Below, piece after piece: positions 49,120-61,200 of a stretch of 64,000 bases of DNA. This stretch comes from Pelargonium tetragonum (Eukaryota > Streptophyta > Magnoliopsida > Geraniales > Geraniaceae). Each line of letters opens with the position of its first letter. Position 1 is the first letter of the stretch. A program made the translations under genes and the position numbers. Below the pieces are notes generated by a model. The model searched no databases, had not been told where the DNA came from, and saw nothing but the letters and a program-made list of their open reading frames with translations. The stretch lies in assembly GCA_036897445.1 (NCBI GenBank), contig JAYMTL010000103.1, forward strand, positions 1 through 64,000, given 5' to 3'.

Positions 49120-50334
49120 TAGAATTTCTTTTCCTTGACATATGAATTAAAACTTGTACAAGGGTTCCAAATAAGATAATAGGGTTTTTGATCAACAACA
49201 CCTTTGAATTTCTATTTAGCTTTAGCATAGTTTATACTACTTACTAGTACTAATTAAGAGAGGAGGGTGTTCCTTAGGGTTTCTTTTTGCGTTCTCCAGG
49301 TACAAGATTAGCATACTCAGTAGAAGTTTTAGACCTATAGAGGTTACCCATTTCTACCTTTTATAAGGCACAACTAAACCATATATATTTTGAATTTAAT
49401 ATATGAAAAAGACACTCAATTTCTTCGTCCTATTTCAAGACTTTGAGATGAAAATAGGGTCTTCAACGAATTGACTTTCTTTTATAATATCTCCATACTT
49501 TTGCGATGAGTTGTAAACACAAGGTTGTAGCTTTTGTATCCTTAAGAGTTCCCGGATATTCCATTTTCTAGAATAAATAGTTTAGGTAGTTACTCTCTGA
49601 ATTAATTGTAGCACCTGCGAGGTCTAGGAAAGCTTTAGCTTGTATTCGCTTTTCTGAGCATTCTAGGCCAATAGCAGTTGAAAGCGAAGTCCTTTGCAAG
49701 TGGAGCTCTTCTGTATAGCAAGCAGTTTATAATAAGAATTGGTTAGAATGGAATAAATATAAGGTAAACCAAGAGCTGATTCTAGTCTTTTCCTATGAAG
49801 TTTAGTAGTTTACCTTAGTAATAAGGGTTTTCGGTATCCGGTTATAAGTCCTTAGAATATAAAAGAATATAAAGTAAGGGTTTTTAAAACATCTGGAAAA
49901 GGGGGCTCTAAAAGCTTCGTACAAAATTTACTGAAGTACCTAAACTATAGATAAAGAGGATGATAGATGGAACCCCCTAAGGGTTATTGTAATAAATCTT
50001 TATTTAGTTAACATATTTTCAAAGTATTGACGACAGAATACTTTGTTATCCTTTAAGTTTTTAAGGAGTTTGCTTATTTCCAGGTTTCTGATTCTAGTTC
50101 TAGTCAAAAGGATGCTAGGGATAAAATAACAGAAGCTAAAGTCCTTTGTAAAAGGAAAAGTTTTCCTTTAAGTAAGGTTGCTAGAGCTAGCCGAGTTTCT
50201 AAAATTATGATAACAACATCAATAAAGAAAGTATGAATTATATAAAAAAGGAGAAGGGGCTTCGTCTCAACTTAGTGTTAACAGGGGTTAAGTCCAGGAA
50301 ATTGATTTAGGAGAGTCTACTTTAGTATTTGTAG

Positions 50335-50450
50335 TAGTTGGTCAGAGTGTAAGCTGCTCTAATACTAAGAATTGCCCTTCCCTCCTAAGTTTCAGTCTGG
50401 TAGATTGATGTACTCTTTCTACTACAGGGTTTCTATCCTCTTTAATGATA
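50335..50450 (+). repeat. Dispersed repeat family R, copy E
   Basis: AGTTGGTCAGAGTGTAAG near 50336 matches GCTGGTCCTAGTGTAAG in copy C. Further on, TTGATGTACTC...CTACAGGGTTTCTATCCTC matches GGATGTACTA...CATAGGGCTTATATCCTC. The two shared blocks occur in the same order with similar spacing, while the central TTAACC core is diverged. This supports descent from one ancestral segment of at least 110 bp. Confidence 0.5.
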
Positions 50451-51310
50451 AGAACAAGGGTCTCTTATTCATTTCCTAAGAATCCTTGAGAATCTATCCA
50501 TTACAATCTAAGAAAGAATATCGATTACTCTAAAACTATGTAACGGAATACTATAACTATTACTAGAACAAGTAAGACTCTTTATAACTATCTGAAACAC
50601 TACAAATCTGATACTATCAGGACAGGGAATACAAGTACAGCTATCAAGCAAATAGGTATCGCTGCACTCGTACACCTAAAGCTCCTATAAGTCTAGTTCA
50701 AAAGAAGCAACACCAAGTCAAGCAAAGTGTAAAGGTTCCAAGAACAAGAAGGTTAAAGAATGAATTGAACTATAACTATAGTAAATCTAATGAGTTATAA
50801 TATAAATAGAGGTACCGGAACTCTAGAGCTAGATATAGTGTTTAGCCTTATTCTGGGTATTCTGGTTAAATTTCCAAGGTAGTAATTGCCCTTATTTAAA
50901 GGGGGATTCCTTATATCTGTTTTTAGTTCGTAAGTAAGCTTTCTTTACTTTTAAGCAAGTGAATCTAATTAATTCGTAATCTGATTAAGAAGGAATTTTT
51001 CTTTGTATTAATAAGAATCTTAAGTCGTTGTTGGACTTATTGAAAAGAGTTTCCTATTCTAACTAATAGGATTTCTTTCTCCTTGAATTTTTTTAGAATA
51101 GTAGGTCGTAAAGTAAGGAGTTCTCTTGCTTTTAGGCTTCATTTTAGGTTTAGGTTTTCTAGTAAAGTGGAATTTCTTGTAGATGTTACTGGATATTTCT
51201 TTTAACTGGAAAGGGTATTCTTTAATTAAGGGAAGTTTCAGAAAGAAGTTTTTACAATGTCCTTTAGTTTTGTTTAGTGGAAGGATATTTAAGGCTAAAG
51301 AAGCCCGGTT

Positions 51311-51390
51311 TTCTTTTGGTGCTGGTTACAGTATACTATACATAATGTATTAACCTCCCTCAGGTTACAATGTGAGGTTGACATACTAGA
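51311..51390 (+). repeat. Dispersed repeat family R, copy B
   Basis: TTTTGGTGCTGGTTACAGTA, then ACATAATGTATTAACCTCCC, then AGGTTACAATGTGAGGTTGAC match the order of blocks in copies C and D. Within the copy, AACCTC and GAGGTT can pair, so the core may form a hairpin. It is diverged and shorter on the left. Confidence 0.5.
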
Positions 51391-52000
51391 AAACTATTCT
51401 AAATATTCTATTACTATCTAATAAAGAAGTAATAACCAATAATACTAATACCTTATTAATCTCCCTATACTACTAAACTATCTATCTCTTATCTAGGGTC
51501 CTCCTCTCAAAGGGTATGCCCAATCCTAATGCTAATAAGGTAAGGCTCCAGCTTTCCTAAGTCTAGGGCAGAAGTAAAGTTTTAGGTCTGGACTAGTGAT
51601 TCTAATTTCAGGTTTAATAAAATATGAAAGATTTTCTTGCTTGTTTAGTTTTCCTGTCTCTCTAGCAAAGTAAGTAATCTACGGAAGTTTTTTACTTTAA
51701 CAGGTAGAGTTCTATATGGTAAGCAGCTTTCTTCACTTCATGCTAGGATCCCATTAAACTAAGTAGATAAAAATACAAGGAATTTAGAAAACTATGTAAG
51801 GACTAAACATTCTAAAGTAAAGAATTTATATATTTATATAAAGATTAGAGCTGTGTTAGTTCTAAACTTTTTTATTTTAAGTTTAAGAGCTTTGCTTTTC
51901 CTGCTCTGTTTTTATTGAAATTCTTTTAGGTTGTTTTGTTTTTCGATAGTTAAAAAATCTTAGGTAAGGTAATAGAAAGAAATTGTCTTTTACAGCCTCT

Positions 52001-52131
52001 TTTGGGGGGTTGTTGCTGGTCCTAGTGTAAGTTTGTACTACCTTGATATATCATTATGAGTTAACCTTCCTTCGTTACACTACGCGCGGTGGATGTACTA
52101 CTCATAGGGCTTATATCCTCCAATAAGTACA
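52001..52131 (+). repeat. Dispersed repeat family R, copy C (fullest copy)
   Basis: This copy shows all family blocks: TTTTGGGGGGTTGTTGCTGG, CTAGTGTAAGTTTGTAC, TATCATTATGAGTTAACC, CTTCGTTACACTACGCGCGG, GGATGTACTACTCATAGGGC and TTATATCCTCC. It is followed closely by the hairpin block at 52135-52163. No open frame is shared between copies, and no terminal repeats or target duplications are evident, so the family does not look like an intact mobile element. Confidence 0.55.
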
Positions 52132-52134
52132 AAA

Positions 52135-52163
52135 GCAAGATAAATCTTGCCTTACTTAACAAC
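52135..52163 (+). repeat. Hairpin block shared in inverted orientation with 61175-61200
   Basis: GCAAGA-TAAA-TCTTGC forms a perfect 6-bp hairpin at 52135-52150, followed by CTTACTTAACAAC. The reverse complement of 61175-61200 gives the same hairpin followed by CTTAACAAC, differing by a 4-nt indel and a base at the start of the stem. It lies directly downstream of family R copy C. Confidence 0.6.
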
Positions 52164-52690
52164 TAAACTAGAAAACTACTAAGTTTAATTGAAGGTAATA
52201 CAAGTCTTTTTGTATCTCCTGCAAATCCAATTCTGGGTTAAGGTCCTAAGGGTATAGTTCTCTAAAACATAGGAAAGATCGACTCTATCTCCAAAGTCTA
52301 TAACTCTTCAAGGTCAAGGTATAGAATACTTGCGGATGGATAAAGTGGCATTCAAGAAAACTGCGGGCTTTTGGTTTATTTTACTCAATCTTATAGTTCT
52401 TAATAATTTTTATTTGTAGGAATTCCTTTTCTTGAGGGACTGGAGTTTAAAGCTCTTATTGCTTATGGAAGCTAGGACATGCTATGGTAAATGAGTCAAG
52501 CTAAAGAATTTCCTGTTGAAGGTTTTCCTTTTAGATTCTGAGGAATTTCTATTCATTTTAGAGCCGTTTTTCTGATCTTTAAGTAAATGGGGATTCTCTT
52601 CTTTTAGGAGTATGCACTCAAGTGAAAGAGTTTTGTGTTACGAGAGGAATTTGGAAGTGTTTTAGAGGCTCGCCAATCTTGAAATTGAAC

Positions 52691-52805
52691 TAAAGAGTTT
52701 TTTTCTGGGCTTATTGTGTGTAAGTATGTCTATCCTGTATATATTATAATGACTCAACCTCGTAAACAAGGGTAGTTCACTCGGTGGACGTATTTCTGTA
52801 CTCTT
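52691..52805 (+). repeat. Dispersed repeat family R, copy D
   Basis: TTTTTCTGGGCTTATTGTGTGTAAG, GTATATATTATAATGACTCAACC, GGTAGTTCACTCGGTGGACG and TACTCTTCTAAG follow the block order of copy C. With E, B and C it makes four diverged copies in about 2.5 kb in the same orientation, suggesting local tandem-style duplication followed by decay. Confidence 0.5.
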
Positions 52806-54104
52806 CTAAGTTAGTATCCTAAAAGAAAACGAGAAACTCCAGGGAACATGAGGGAATATCCTTTAAAGAAAGAGTAACTACTTTATGGTGAGGGCTGTGT
52901 CAGTCCAGTATATCAAGTAAGCGCTTAATTATATAATATTAAACAGATATCTATGTTTTTTCTGCTAGGCTAGTCAGTTAAAAGCATTTTCAAGGTACTA
53001 ATTTCCTTTGGTATTTCTAACTATTTTAAATAAATCTAAAAACTAAGGTAACTCTAATTATTGGTCTTCTGTTTCCAGCCGGTAGGTAGCCATTAGCATT
53101 AGACTCTCTAATTCCGTAGATATTAATTAGTAAGAATTCCTGAAGCAAGTCAATCTCGGTTTTTTTCTAATCTAAACTGTCTTGTCCTTAATAGTAGTAT
53201 CCAATAGAGAAGTATGAACCTTTTTTAAGTAAGGAATTATTAAATATATAAAGGGTTAGAAGTTTTAAAGAGTCTTTTGGATGTTACAAGGGTCTTTTTT
53301 TTAAGCATTAATCGGATAGAAAAAAAGGCTATTTAAGTTTTATAATAAGTTTTTTTAATCATGAAAATTTATAGTATATTATACTCTTTCGAAACAACCA
53401 AGAAACTTTGGAACGAGATAGTGTTGCTATTAGCTTTGATTCCATACAAATTCGTATCAGGTAAATAAAGATTGAAAATCCGCTCTTGTCTGAGACGAAT
53501 CCTTCATCGTGGTTTTTTTATTTATATCTAAGAGATCTTGTTAACTTTCAGGACTCCTTACTATTTAAATCCGGGGATTGCGGATAGAGACCAAAAAAGG
53601 GCAATACCTTAGAAAGTTCGGAGTACTTAGTAAAGAGGAACTCTTAATAGTATTAGCTAGTTCTTTTGGATAGTGATATAACGGGGATCCTCTAAATAAA
53701 AGTCAACAGTAAGGATTAGCTTCCCCTCTGGAATCTCGAATCTTTCATTTTATCCCCCTTTTTTTGTAAAGAGCATCCCGCCTTAATACATTTCATTTTT
53801 AAAACTAGCGACTCTATAATCACAAAAATACAAGCATACTAAGATTAATTTAATAGAATAGTTAACCCGAACTTCCGGTTCCTAAAAATGAATTTTAGCT
53901 TAAAAGAAAAGAGCTCTCTAGGGGAACTGAAAATCGAATATACTATAATATAGTACGTAGTTTTTGTATTGCTAGTCTTACCTAGGCCCGTATATTAGTA
54001 TTCTATCCAGAAAGGGGTTTTAATCCTAATATCCTAATAGAAGTAGGGGGCGCCCATAATATGGATATTCACTAGCCAGAGACTACCAGTCGATGATAAC
54101 TTTA

Positions 54105-54175
54105 AAATGGGACTTGAACCTCTAAATTTAGGATTGGACTGCTTTTAATAAGCAATAAGCTAGACTTTCAGGTAT
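54105..54175 (-). pseudogene. Possible class II tRNA relic
   Basis: On the minus strand T loop TTCAAGT (54112-54118) is preceded by a hairpin TTGCT-TATTAAA-AGCAG, a 5-bp stem with one T-G pair and a 7-nt loop in anticodon-arm style, with a GC-poor spacer between. The loop lacks T33, and the T and acceptor stems do not pair well. A decayed Leu-like tRNA is possible, but chance is a serious alternative. Confidence 0.2.
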
Positions 54176-54984
54176 ACACAGAATTAAGCCAGAAAATAGT
54201 AAAAACTCAAATTCAATCAACTCATAACTCTAATAAGAAGAGTTTTCTCGAAGTCAAGGTCAGATAAGGGGAGTCTTTTTATGAATACTTGTTCATGTGC
54301 ACTGAGCCTTAAGTTTATTAGAAATAGGAGCCTTCTTGAAGAGGTTTCCTATCTTTAACCTATCCTTATAAGAATCTGGGTGTAGCAAAACATGTGTCAA
54401 ACATAGGTTTTATTCCTGAGTTTACCCTCTTATTATACTGAAATACTGAATCGCCTTAAGACTTCTAGGGGAGTGTAGTAGTCTATGATAAAAAAAAGGC
54501 TCCTACTTCATTTTGAGCTTGCTTTTTGTTAAGTAGGTTTCTTAAGTTCCGAGGAGTTGATTTTTTTGCAATTAATTATTAATTATAGGCTTAGTGTTAT
54601 TACAAAGCAAGAGTTTTCGAGAAATCTTCATTCCCCTTTTAATAAATTAATAAACGGTATAGAGTTTAAAGGATTTCTAGTTACTCAAAGCACTGCCTAA
54701 ACAACAAGGAATCCCTGTTGTAGGCTTTTGTTAAATATAAGTTTAAAACTTAATATTTAAATAACGAAGTCTTGGCTTATCGTCTCTTAAGACTCCTTTT
54801 CGAAAGGAATCCTGTGTTCCAAAATGAATAGGAGTGGAGACAATAAAATACTGGAACTTCCCTAAAAGAACCTAAGTACGATGCTCCTAGCACGGAATAC
54901 CCGGCAATTTCAACCTTAACTTGTTTTAGAGAGCGGATTCTTTTTATTCAAAGGGATCCTGGAGAGTTTCACTTTACTAATATA

Positions 54985-55008
54985 TTAAGCTATAGGTTAA
55001 GCTATAGG
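54985..55008 (+). repeat. Tandem duplication, 12-bp unit x2
   Basis: TTAAGCTATAGG is present twice in direct succession, immediately before a GGGCCCC palindromic core. The site is non-coding. Confidence 0.9.
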
Positions 55009-57681
55009 GCCCCTCCCTAACCCCTATGGAAGAGCTCATTCATACAAACCTTAGGATATATGCCACTTAAGACTTAAGTAAATTGACCCACTCTTACTAG
55101 GATAGGGAATAATTTGTAAGACTTTTTAGTATGAATTTTATAACGGATCTACAAAGGAAAAGGCATATATAACTGCAGTAAATCCTTAAAATAAAAATCA
55201 TACACGACCCTTTTTTTAATTAAAAGAAACCTTAGAATCCTTTTTAATTTCTTAGAATGACGAGACCTACTGGGTTAAATTAGGGGTGGGTGCCGTTTGC
55301 TCTAATTATCCTATCAGGAGTTAGATAGGAGCATGCACAGCGTATTAGGATGAAGCTGAGGTTCCCTCTTTATAACCGTGCAACCCGGGTGCCTCTTGAG
55401 AAGCTTATCTTGAGGGGCCCTAGAACTCGTATTATAAAGAGAGTCGCCTGTCTATAGTTTTTTATAATAAAGATAGAGTACAAGCAGGAGTTCCGCGAGT
55501 ATTACAGCTGAAAGACTCTAAATGCTTTTATTAGGACTCTTTTGTTTGAGCACTCATACTAAAACCCGTGCTTTTGGTCTTTTTAGATTCGAGTAAAGAT
55601 CTAGAGCTCAAAACCTTAGTGCATAAAATGTTTTTTTTTATAAAAATAGGGATCTCTTCATTTCGGGATTAAGGATATCTACTAATAGCCTTGAAAAAGA
55701 CGGACACTTAAACGCAAGTTTTTCCTTGGCTAATGCTATTTATTCCAGGTAGACTATAGACTTTTCAATTAATTAAAAGGTATAGACGTGTGTTATTTTA
55801 TATTCTATTTATCCTCCCTCGGGCGTCAAGCCCCTCCTATTTTCTTTTACTAGTAAGTTCACTAAAGTTTGCATAATAAGTCAATTTAGGCCTATTAGGG
55901 TTTTGCCCCGCAGGGGGTTTTCTATTTTCTTTCTTTTATCTTTGAAGGGATTCTCTAAGGAGAGATAGGTTATTCGTTTATATATTTCTTAGCCTTAGAT
56001 TCGTCTTATGAGATTAGAACCTTTGTCTGACGGCAGCCTTAAGTCTATTTCTAATCTTTCCTGAAAGTTAGTATAGGAAAGGGATCCTTTGAAACCTCCG
56101 TCTTAGTATTAGTAGCTATGTTAAGCTTTTAGCATCTTTCATCAGAGTGATAATAAGAGACTAACTGCAGGGGATTCTCCTTATAAGTGTTGTGGGATTA
56201 GAACTCGCATGTTCCTGTATTTTATTCTGGTTTTAGTGAAGCCGCAAAGACTTATAAGATAAAACTTCCCTTTTATAGGTAATACTAGCTGCCGGTATCA
56301 AGATATATAACAAAGCTATTTAGGTATGATAGAGAATCTTCAAAACAAATAAGGAATCTAGCTTCTATTATATCTAATAGAGTTTAGGGTTAGACTTTAA
56401 GGTTTTCTAAATTCAAATGGAGTGCTTTCTAGGTGTAAGAACGAGCATGCTTTGGTTTTATCTGTATTCCTAATCCTAATTACGGGTAGATAAGTACAAC
56501 TATAAGGGCTCCTTTGTTTCAAAAGCTTGAGTTAGAAAGTTTATTAACTAGCAGGGATTCCTCTGAGTCTATTATGTAAAGCGCAAATGGAAGCAATTCA
56601 AAAGAAACAAAGTCAAAAAGAAATAGTGCTCAATAGGTCAAAATATACAACTGAGTAGGTATTCGGAGGAAAAGGGCACAATGGATAATAACTTTAGCAC
56701 TATTCCATTCGATCGGCCTTCCTTTCTATTAGCTTTGATAGGTATAGTTTGTAGGAGTCTGATGCCTGTTCCTTTGCTCCTAGGGTTCTGGTTTCTTAGC
56801 TTTGGCGAAAGTCTTTCATTCAAAGTCAGTATCTCTTATAGGTTTCTGGTTCTAGGTCAATCAATATTATACTATGCTATGCTTCCCAAAAAAGGAAAAC
56901 TTATAAATAAAGTAAGGCTTTTACATACAACGCTAAAATCCTATTTACATAATACTTGCTTTTGTAAAACCCTTTTATATTAATAGGCCTTACTACCTCA
57001 GAAAACCCTATCAAGTTATAGCCCCACGACAGCTTTAGAAATGAAAGATCCAATCGAGTTTCCTATGACCTACACTTTGTTAATTAGAAGAGAGTAAAGA
57101 GAAAGTAAAGCCTCTCTACACCTAAACCTAAAATCAAAGTCTATTGTCTGCCCGGAATGCCTAGCATTAGCTAAGAAATTGAGTTTAAGGGCCCCTTTTG
57201 AATGAGAACCTTCTGTTAGCTCGGCTATTAGACAGAATTTTGAAAGTACCCGCGCCTAAAAAAGTATTGTAAGAAAAACGAGATTGCCCGCTTAAAAGCA
57301 CTTCCAATGCTCAATACCGAATCTTTCGAGAGATTTCCTGTTCTAAAAGCGGGTTTTACCTCTACTTGACTAGGGAGAGTCTTATATCGATTACTTTCAA
57401 AATTCCACATTTACGGACTTTCAGGGGTCTACCCCGCCTGCCTGGGCTTTTCTTTTATCAAAATTTTTCATGAATATTAGGCTTCACAAAACAAATAAAA
57501 AAGAGTCTACTAGGCGCTGACAGGACTTTTATGTAGATTTTTTCTTTTCATATCATAGAACTAGCAAACTTAAAAGCTTCTGCGCCTTTTTAGTCTCTTT
57601 CTAAAGGGATCCTATAAGGAAGTCCGCTAAAATGGATCAAATTAGGCCCGTTTCCTATAAGGGGTTTATGAGCAATTCTAA

Positions 57682-57698
57682 TGAAAAAGATCCTTGTA
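57682..57698 (+). repeat. Short palindromic motif, truncated-left example
   Basis: An A-run, GATC, then CTTGTA. The right half (GATCCTTGTA) is complete while the left G block is reduced to one G. The same RNYCCTTGTA right half recurs, for instance near 5924 and 44114. Confidence 0.5.
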
Positions 57699-59105
57699 AA
57701 TGACTCTTTTTTAAATCTCAGCTTTGTGCAAATACTATGGCTAAGGCTCTAAAAGAAAATCTCGTATTTCGGGTTTTACAAGTTAACTTTTACTATAAAA
57801 TTACCAGGCTTCTTTTTAGGACTTGGCAGCCCTTTCATTTACCCAAGGGTTATTCTTTTACTTGTCAAGATACTCAACACTAAAAAAAATTAGGTTACAC
57901 ACACGATAACAAGAAGGGGTTGAAATACCGCTTTAATTAAATAAGGAGGAAAGTCTCTGAAGGAAGAGGGCGCGAGCGCTCTTGTGTATCTAGTATAAAG
58001 TATATAAAAACCTGCTTTAAGGCTTTAGTAATTCATATATTGACTAATATCAAAACTCTCTTACTTATAACTTTTTATCGCAAAGGGCCCGTACCTTGTG
58101 GAAAAGCTTGTATATAATATAGCTAAAGTGCAGTGGAGAAGTCTTTCATTTCTTAAGAAATCCGTTTTGACTAAGCTCTTTACAAAGTAACCTATATACT
58201 TTTATCAAAAGAGCACTAAAAGTCAATTCCTATGGGATAACCACTTATAAAGGTATATTTTTAAAACGAACGAAAAGAGAAGAAATTTAGAATCGACTGC
58301 ACCAAAAACGACTAAGAGAGTTAGGATACCCGGTAAGAAGTTAGGAAATAGAAGAAAGTTTAAGGGATAAATAAGAACATATTGTGAACCTTTCAAAAGT
58401 TCCAGATTGGGGCACTCCTGACAGAAAAGAAAATCGCTTCTGTTATTTCGTATAGATTGCGCAATTATTTAGCTTTGCTTAGGCAAACCCGTGAGTAAAC
58501 CTAAGTCCTAGGCTAGAGCTTTGGATTTTAAAGTGAAACTATAAATTTTCGATGCTCTATAAAAGAAAAAGGACTTCTTTCTTACTTTTATATAAATAGG
58601 TAGTTATTCATGTTGTTATAATTTTTCGCGCTTTGTTATCCTTTAGTTATGCTCGAATTTCTCTTTTTATACTCTTAACTTACCTAGTAGAAGGGGTCCT
58701 TTTAGGTTTTAGGAGGGAGTTTTTAGGAAAGAAAGAGGACTCCAGTATTCTTATATGAGTAGTATCCTTTTTGTTTAAGTAGAGTGCCTAGAAGATATTC
58801 CCGCTCCACACTTATATATATAAAATGAAACTGGGACTTCTATTTTGAGATCCGTGCGTTTTCTAATTCTATTAGAACAAAATTAGATTTTGACTTTGAT
58901 ATTTTCGATTTACAGGGGCTAGGTTTTTGTACGTCCTTTTTACTAGAGTTTTACTTGTTAAATACAAAAGTGTAGTAAGGGAAAGTTTGTAGAGTTGTGA
59001 ATCTTATAAATTCTTTTCTATAAGGGAAAGAGACCCCGGAACCCCATTAACTCAAGCTTAATACCCAGAGCAAGAAAGACTTGCAGTGATACTCTTTCTT
59101 GGGGC

Positions 59106-59124
59106 AAAAAGGGCACTCCTAGTA
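59106..59124 (+). repeat. Short palindromic motif, example
   Basis: An A5 run, GGGCACTCC, then TAGTA. Close parallels are AAAGCGGGACTCCTAATA near 47765 and AAAAGGGGATACTCCTGATA near 25967, showing variation mainly in the core. Confidence 0.55.
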
Positions 59125-61174
59125 TAGAATTTTAGTTCTGTAATTTCATAATTATCTAATTCATTCAAGGAAAAAGCTCTTAGGTCCCGGATTATCTTAT
59201 ATATAGGATCCTCAAAAATTTTTAGGGGTTTTGTCAACCTGTCAATCAGATACAGCGTAGAAGGTATAAGTAAAAGCTGTATGGAATGCCTTTTTGTGAT
59301 TAGCTCTTATTAGCTAGCTAAAAAACTAAAAAGTTAGAGGAAATCTCTGCAGTTACTTGCGAGTTAGTACCCCGATATATGATCGAGAACTTATAGCTTC
59401 AAAGTTTTTAGTAGATATTTCATTTATATTACTTTATACTAAACTTCATTAGAGTATCCTAGAAAGAAACACTGAAGAATAGGTAATTTAGATGTCCGAA
59501 ACCCCTGTATGTATTTAGAGCCCTTTTTTATTCGTACTTCTGCAGAAACACTCCTTCTTTATTAAGGGTTCTACTGCCAAATACAGAATGAAATTGGCTG
59601 GAACTAGCAAAAATGAAAATAAAAAAAACTGCTAAAAACTCTTTGTAAAAGCGGAAGGAATTCTGTTCTACTCTATGCTAAGGAATTTGTTACTTCATTT
59701 TCAAAAATGTTAAAAATTTTCCTTGATTAACCTTGTAGTTAGTAAGCGGCAAGCCTATCAATATATATATATATAAAGTTTTCTAATTTCAAACACTTTG
59801 TCGTAGTCATTATATTATAGATTGAAAGACTTTCTATTTTGCCCAGTAACCTGCCCATTCTTTTTGAAGTTAACCTTAGTAGGCCCATAAGATTTGTTCA
59901 TTTAACCTAAGTTATAAGGGTAGTTTTCTGTTTCAGCAATCTTTGCTACTAAAATGAAATTTCTTTTTAATTAGGATCTACTTAAATCCCTCTGCTTCAT
60001 TTCCTAAGATATTTCATTCTAAGGTTGAATATATTCTAAAATTCTTTTTTCTCGCTATAGGAAAGTGCGTTTAGTATAGAGGCACCAGCGTGTGTAGATC
60101 TAAAATCCTCGCGGTAAAGCCTTAAAAAAGGCAGCCTTTTAGAAAGATATAATTCTGCTAAACCTAGTTTATATACTTAATATATCAAGTAAACTCTAAT
60201 AATATTACGTACGGAATAATGGGGTATACCTAAAATCTTAGCTATCATAAGAACAGTTGTGCTTTCACCAAAACTATAAATTATCAATCTTTTCTGATAG
60301 GTATAATTATAGTGTTACTTCGCAGGTTTTGGTCTTAGAAAAGAAACCTAAATTACGTTTAAGTTCAGTATTATATTACTTATAAAGCTTAGTTCTGTTG
60401 TAGTCCCGGAAATAAAGCGAAAATAGACTGAAGTTACAGACCAAACCAAAGAGTCCGAGGCTGCCCGGCCTAAAAGTAGTTTCTTCTTTATTTATAGGGT
60501 CCTCTTTCTTTTGAAAGGAGCATATACACCAGTAGCTCTTGTAGCTAGTGTACTCAGTACCTGATTCTGTATCCGTAGACCCCTCTTAGTGTTCTTATGG
60601 GCTATACCTATCTTTCTTTTAAAGAGGCCCTCACCTTATTGTTAGTATTTACTAAGGCTTTCTTTTAGTAGATTTAGTTTTCTATTATGAATTCGAGTTT
60701 CATAGATAGCTATAGAGAGTTTTTTTGAAGGTATATCCCACCTGCTTTTAACAAAAGAGCTTAGTAAGGATGGGATAGTTTCTATGTTACCGACTGGGGG
60801 GGCATTAGCGAAGCAGGTAGTAATTATAGATAGTACAGGCATAACACAAAGAACCACCACCTCTTAATGAACTGACTTAATGTCTTAGTATTGACTTTTG
60901 TAACTAACCTCTTCTCATTGCTATCCTTTATCTTATGAGCTAGAGTCCTCTTAGATGCTATACCTCTTTTACAGGTCCTAGCTTGATTCCCTGTCTTATC
61001 TTAGGTCTTAGGAGTCCTTTTGTTATGGAGCTTCTGGTTTCCTGGACTTAGTGCAGCTAATCTATTCCCCATAGGAAACTTAGGTAAGGAGTATCTATAT
61101 ATTCTATAAATTACTGATTATATTCCTTTTCTTTATTAGTTGGTATGAAATATACTAGAAATTTTTGTTCTATA

Positions 61175-61200
61175 GTTGTTAAGGCAAGATTTATCTTGTA
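61175..61200 (-). repeat. Inverted copy of the 52.1-kb hairpin block
   Basis: Read on the minus strand this is TACAAGATAAATCTTGCC followed by TTAACAAC, matching the block at 52135-52163 in opposite orientation. Flanks beyond about 30 nt show only scattered similarity, so the shared piece is short or the rest has diverged. Confidence 0.55.

Larger units (their letters stand above)
42131..50334. other. Gene-free interval apart from tRNA-like pieces
   Basis: No protein gene is recognised. The 86-codon frame at 45037-45297 has no identifiable domain. The interval contains the tRNA-like pieces at 43.1 and 45.4 kb, the A14 run, TA repeats and dense palindromic motifs. Confidence 0.5.
52806..61174. 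other. Gene-free interval
   Basis: It includes the longest ATG frame in the window at 56681-56983 (100 codons), with a hydrophobic N-terminal half, overlapped by a minus-strand frame at 56638-56823 and resembling no known family. The minus frame at 60642-60860 is also unrecognised. Dense palindromic motifs continue to about 60.5 kb and then thin out. Confidence 0.5.

Noticed and set aside
56190-56260. GGGATTAGAACTCGC as a minus-strand tRNA relic
   Set aside because: T-loop-like word only; no D or anticodon arm at the right spacing.
56681-56983. 100-codon frame with a hydrophobic N-terminal half, the longest ATG frame in the window
   Set aside because: No family resemblance, overlapped by an opposite-strand frame, and a length expected by chance in 64 kb; not called as a gene.
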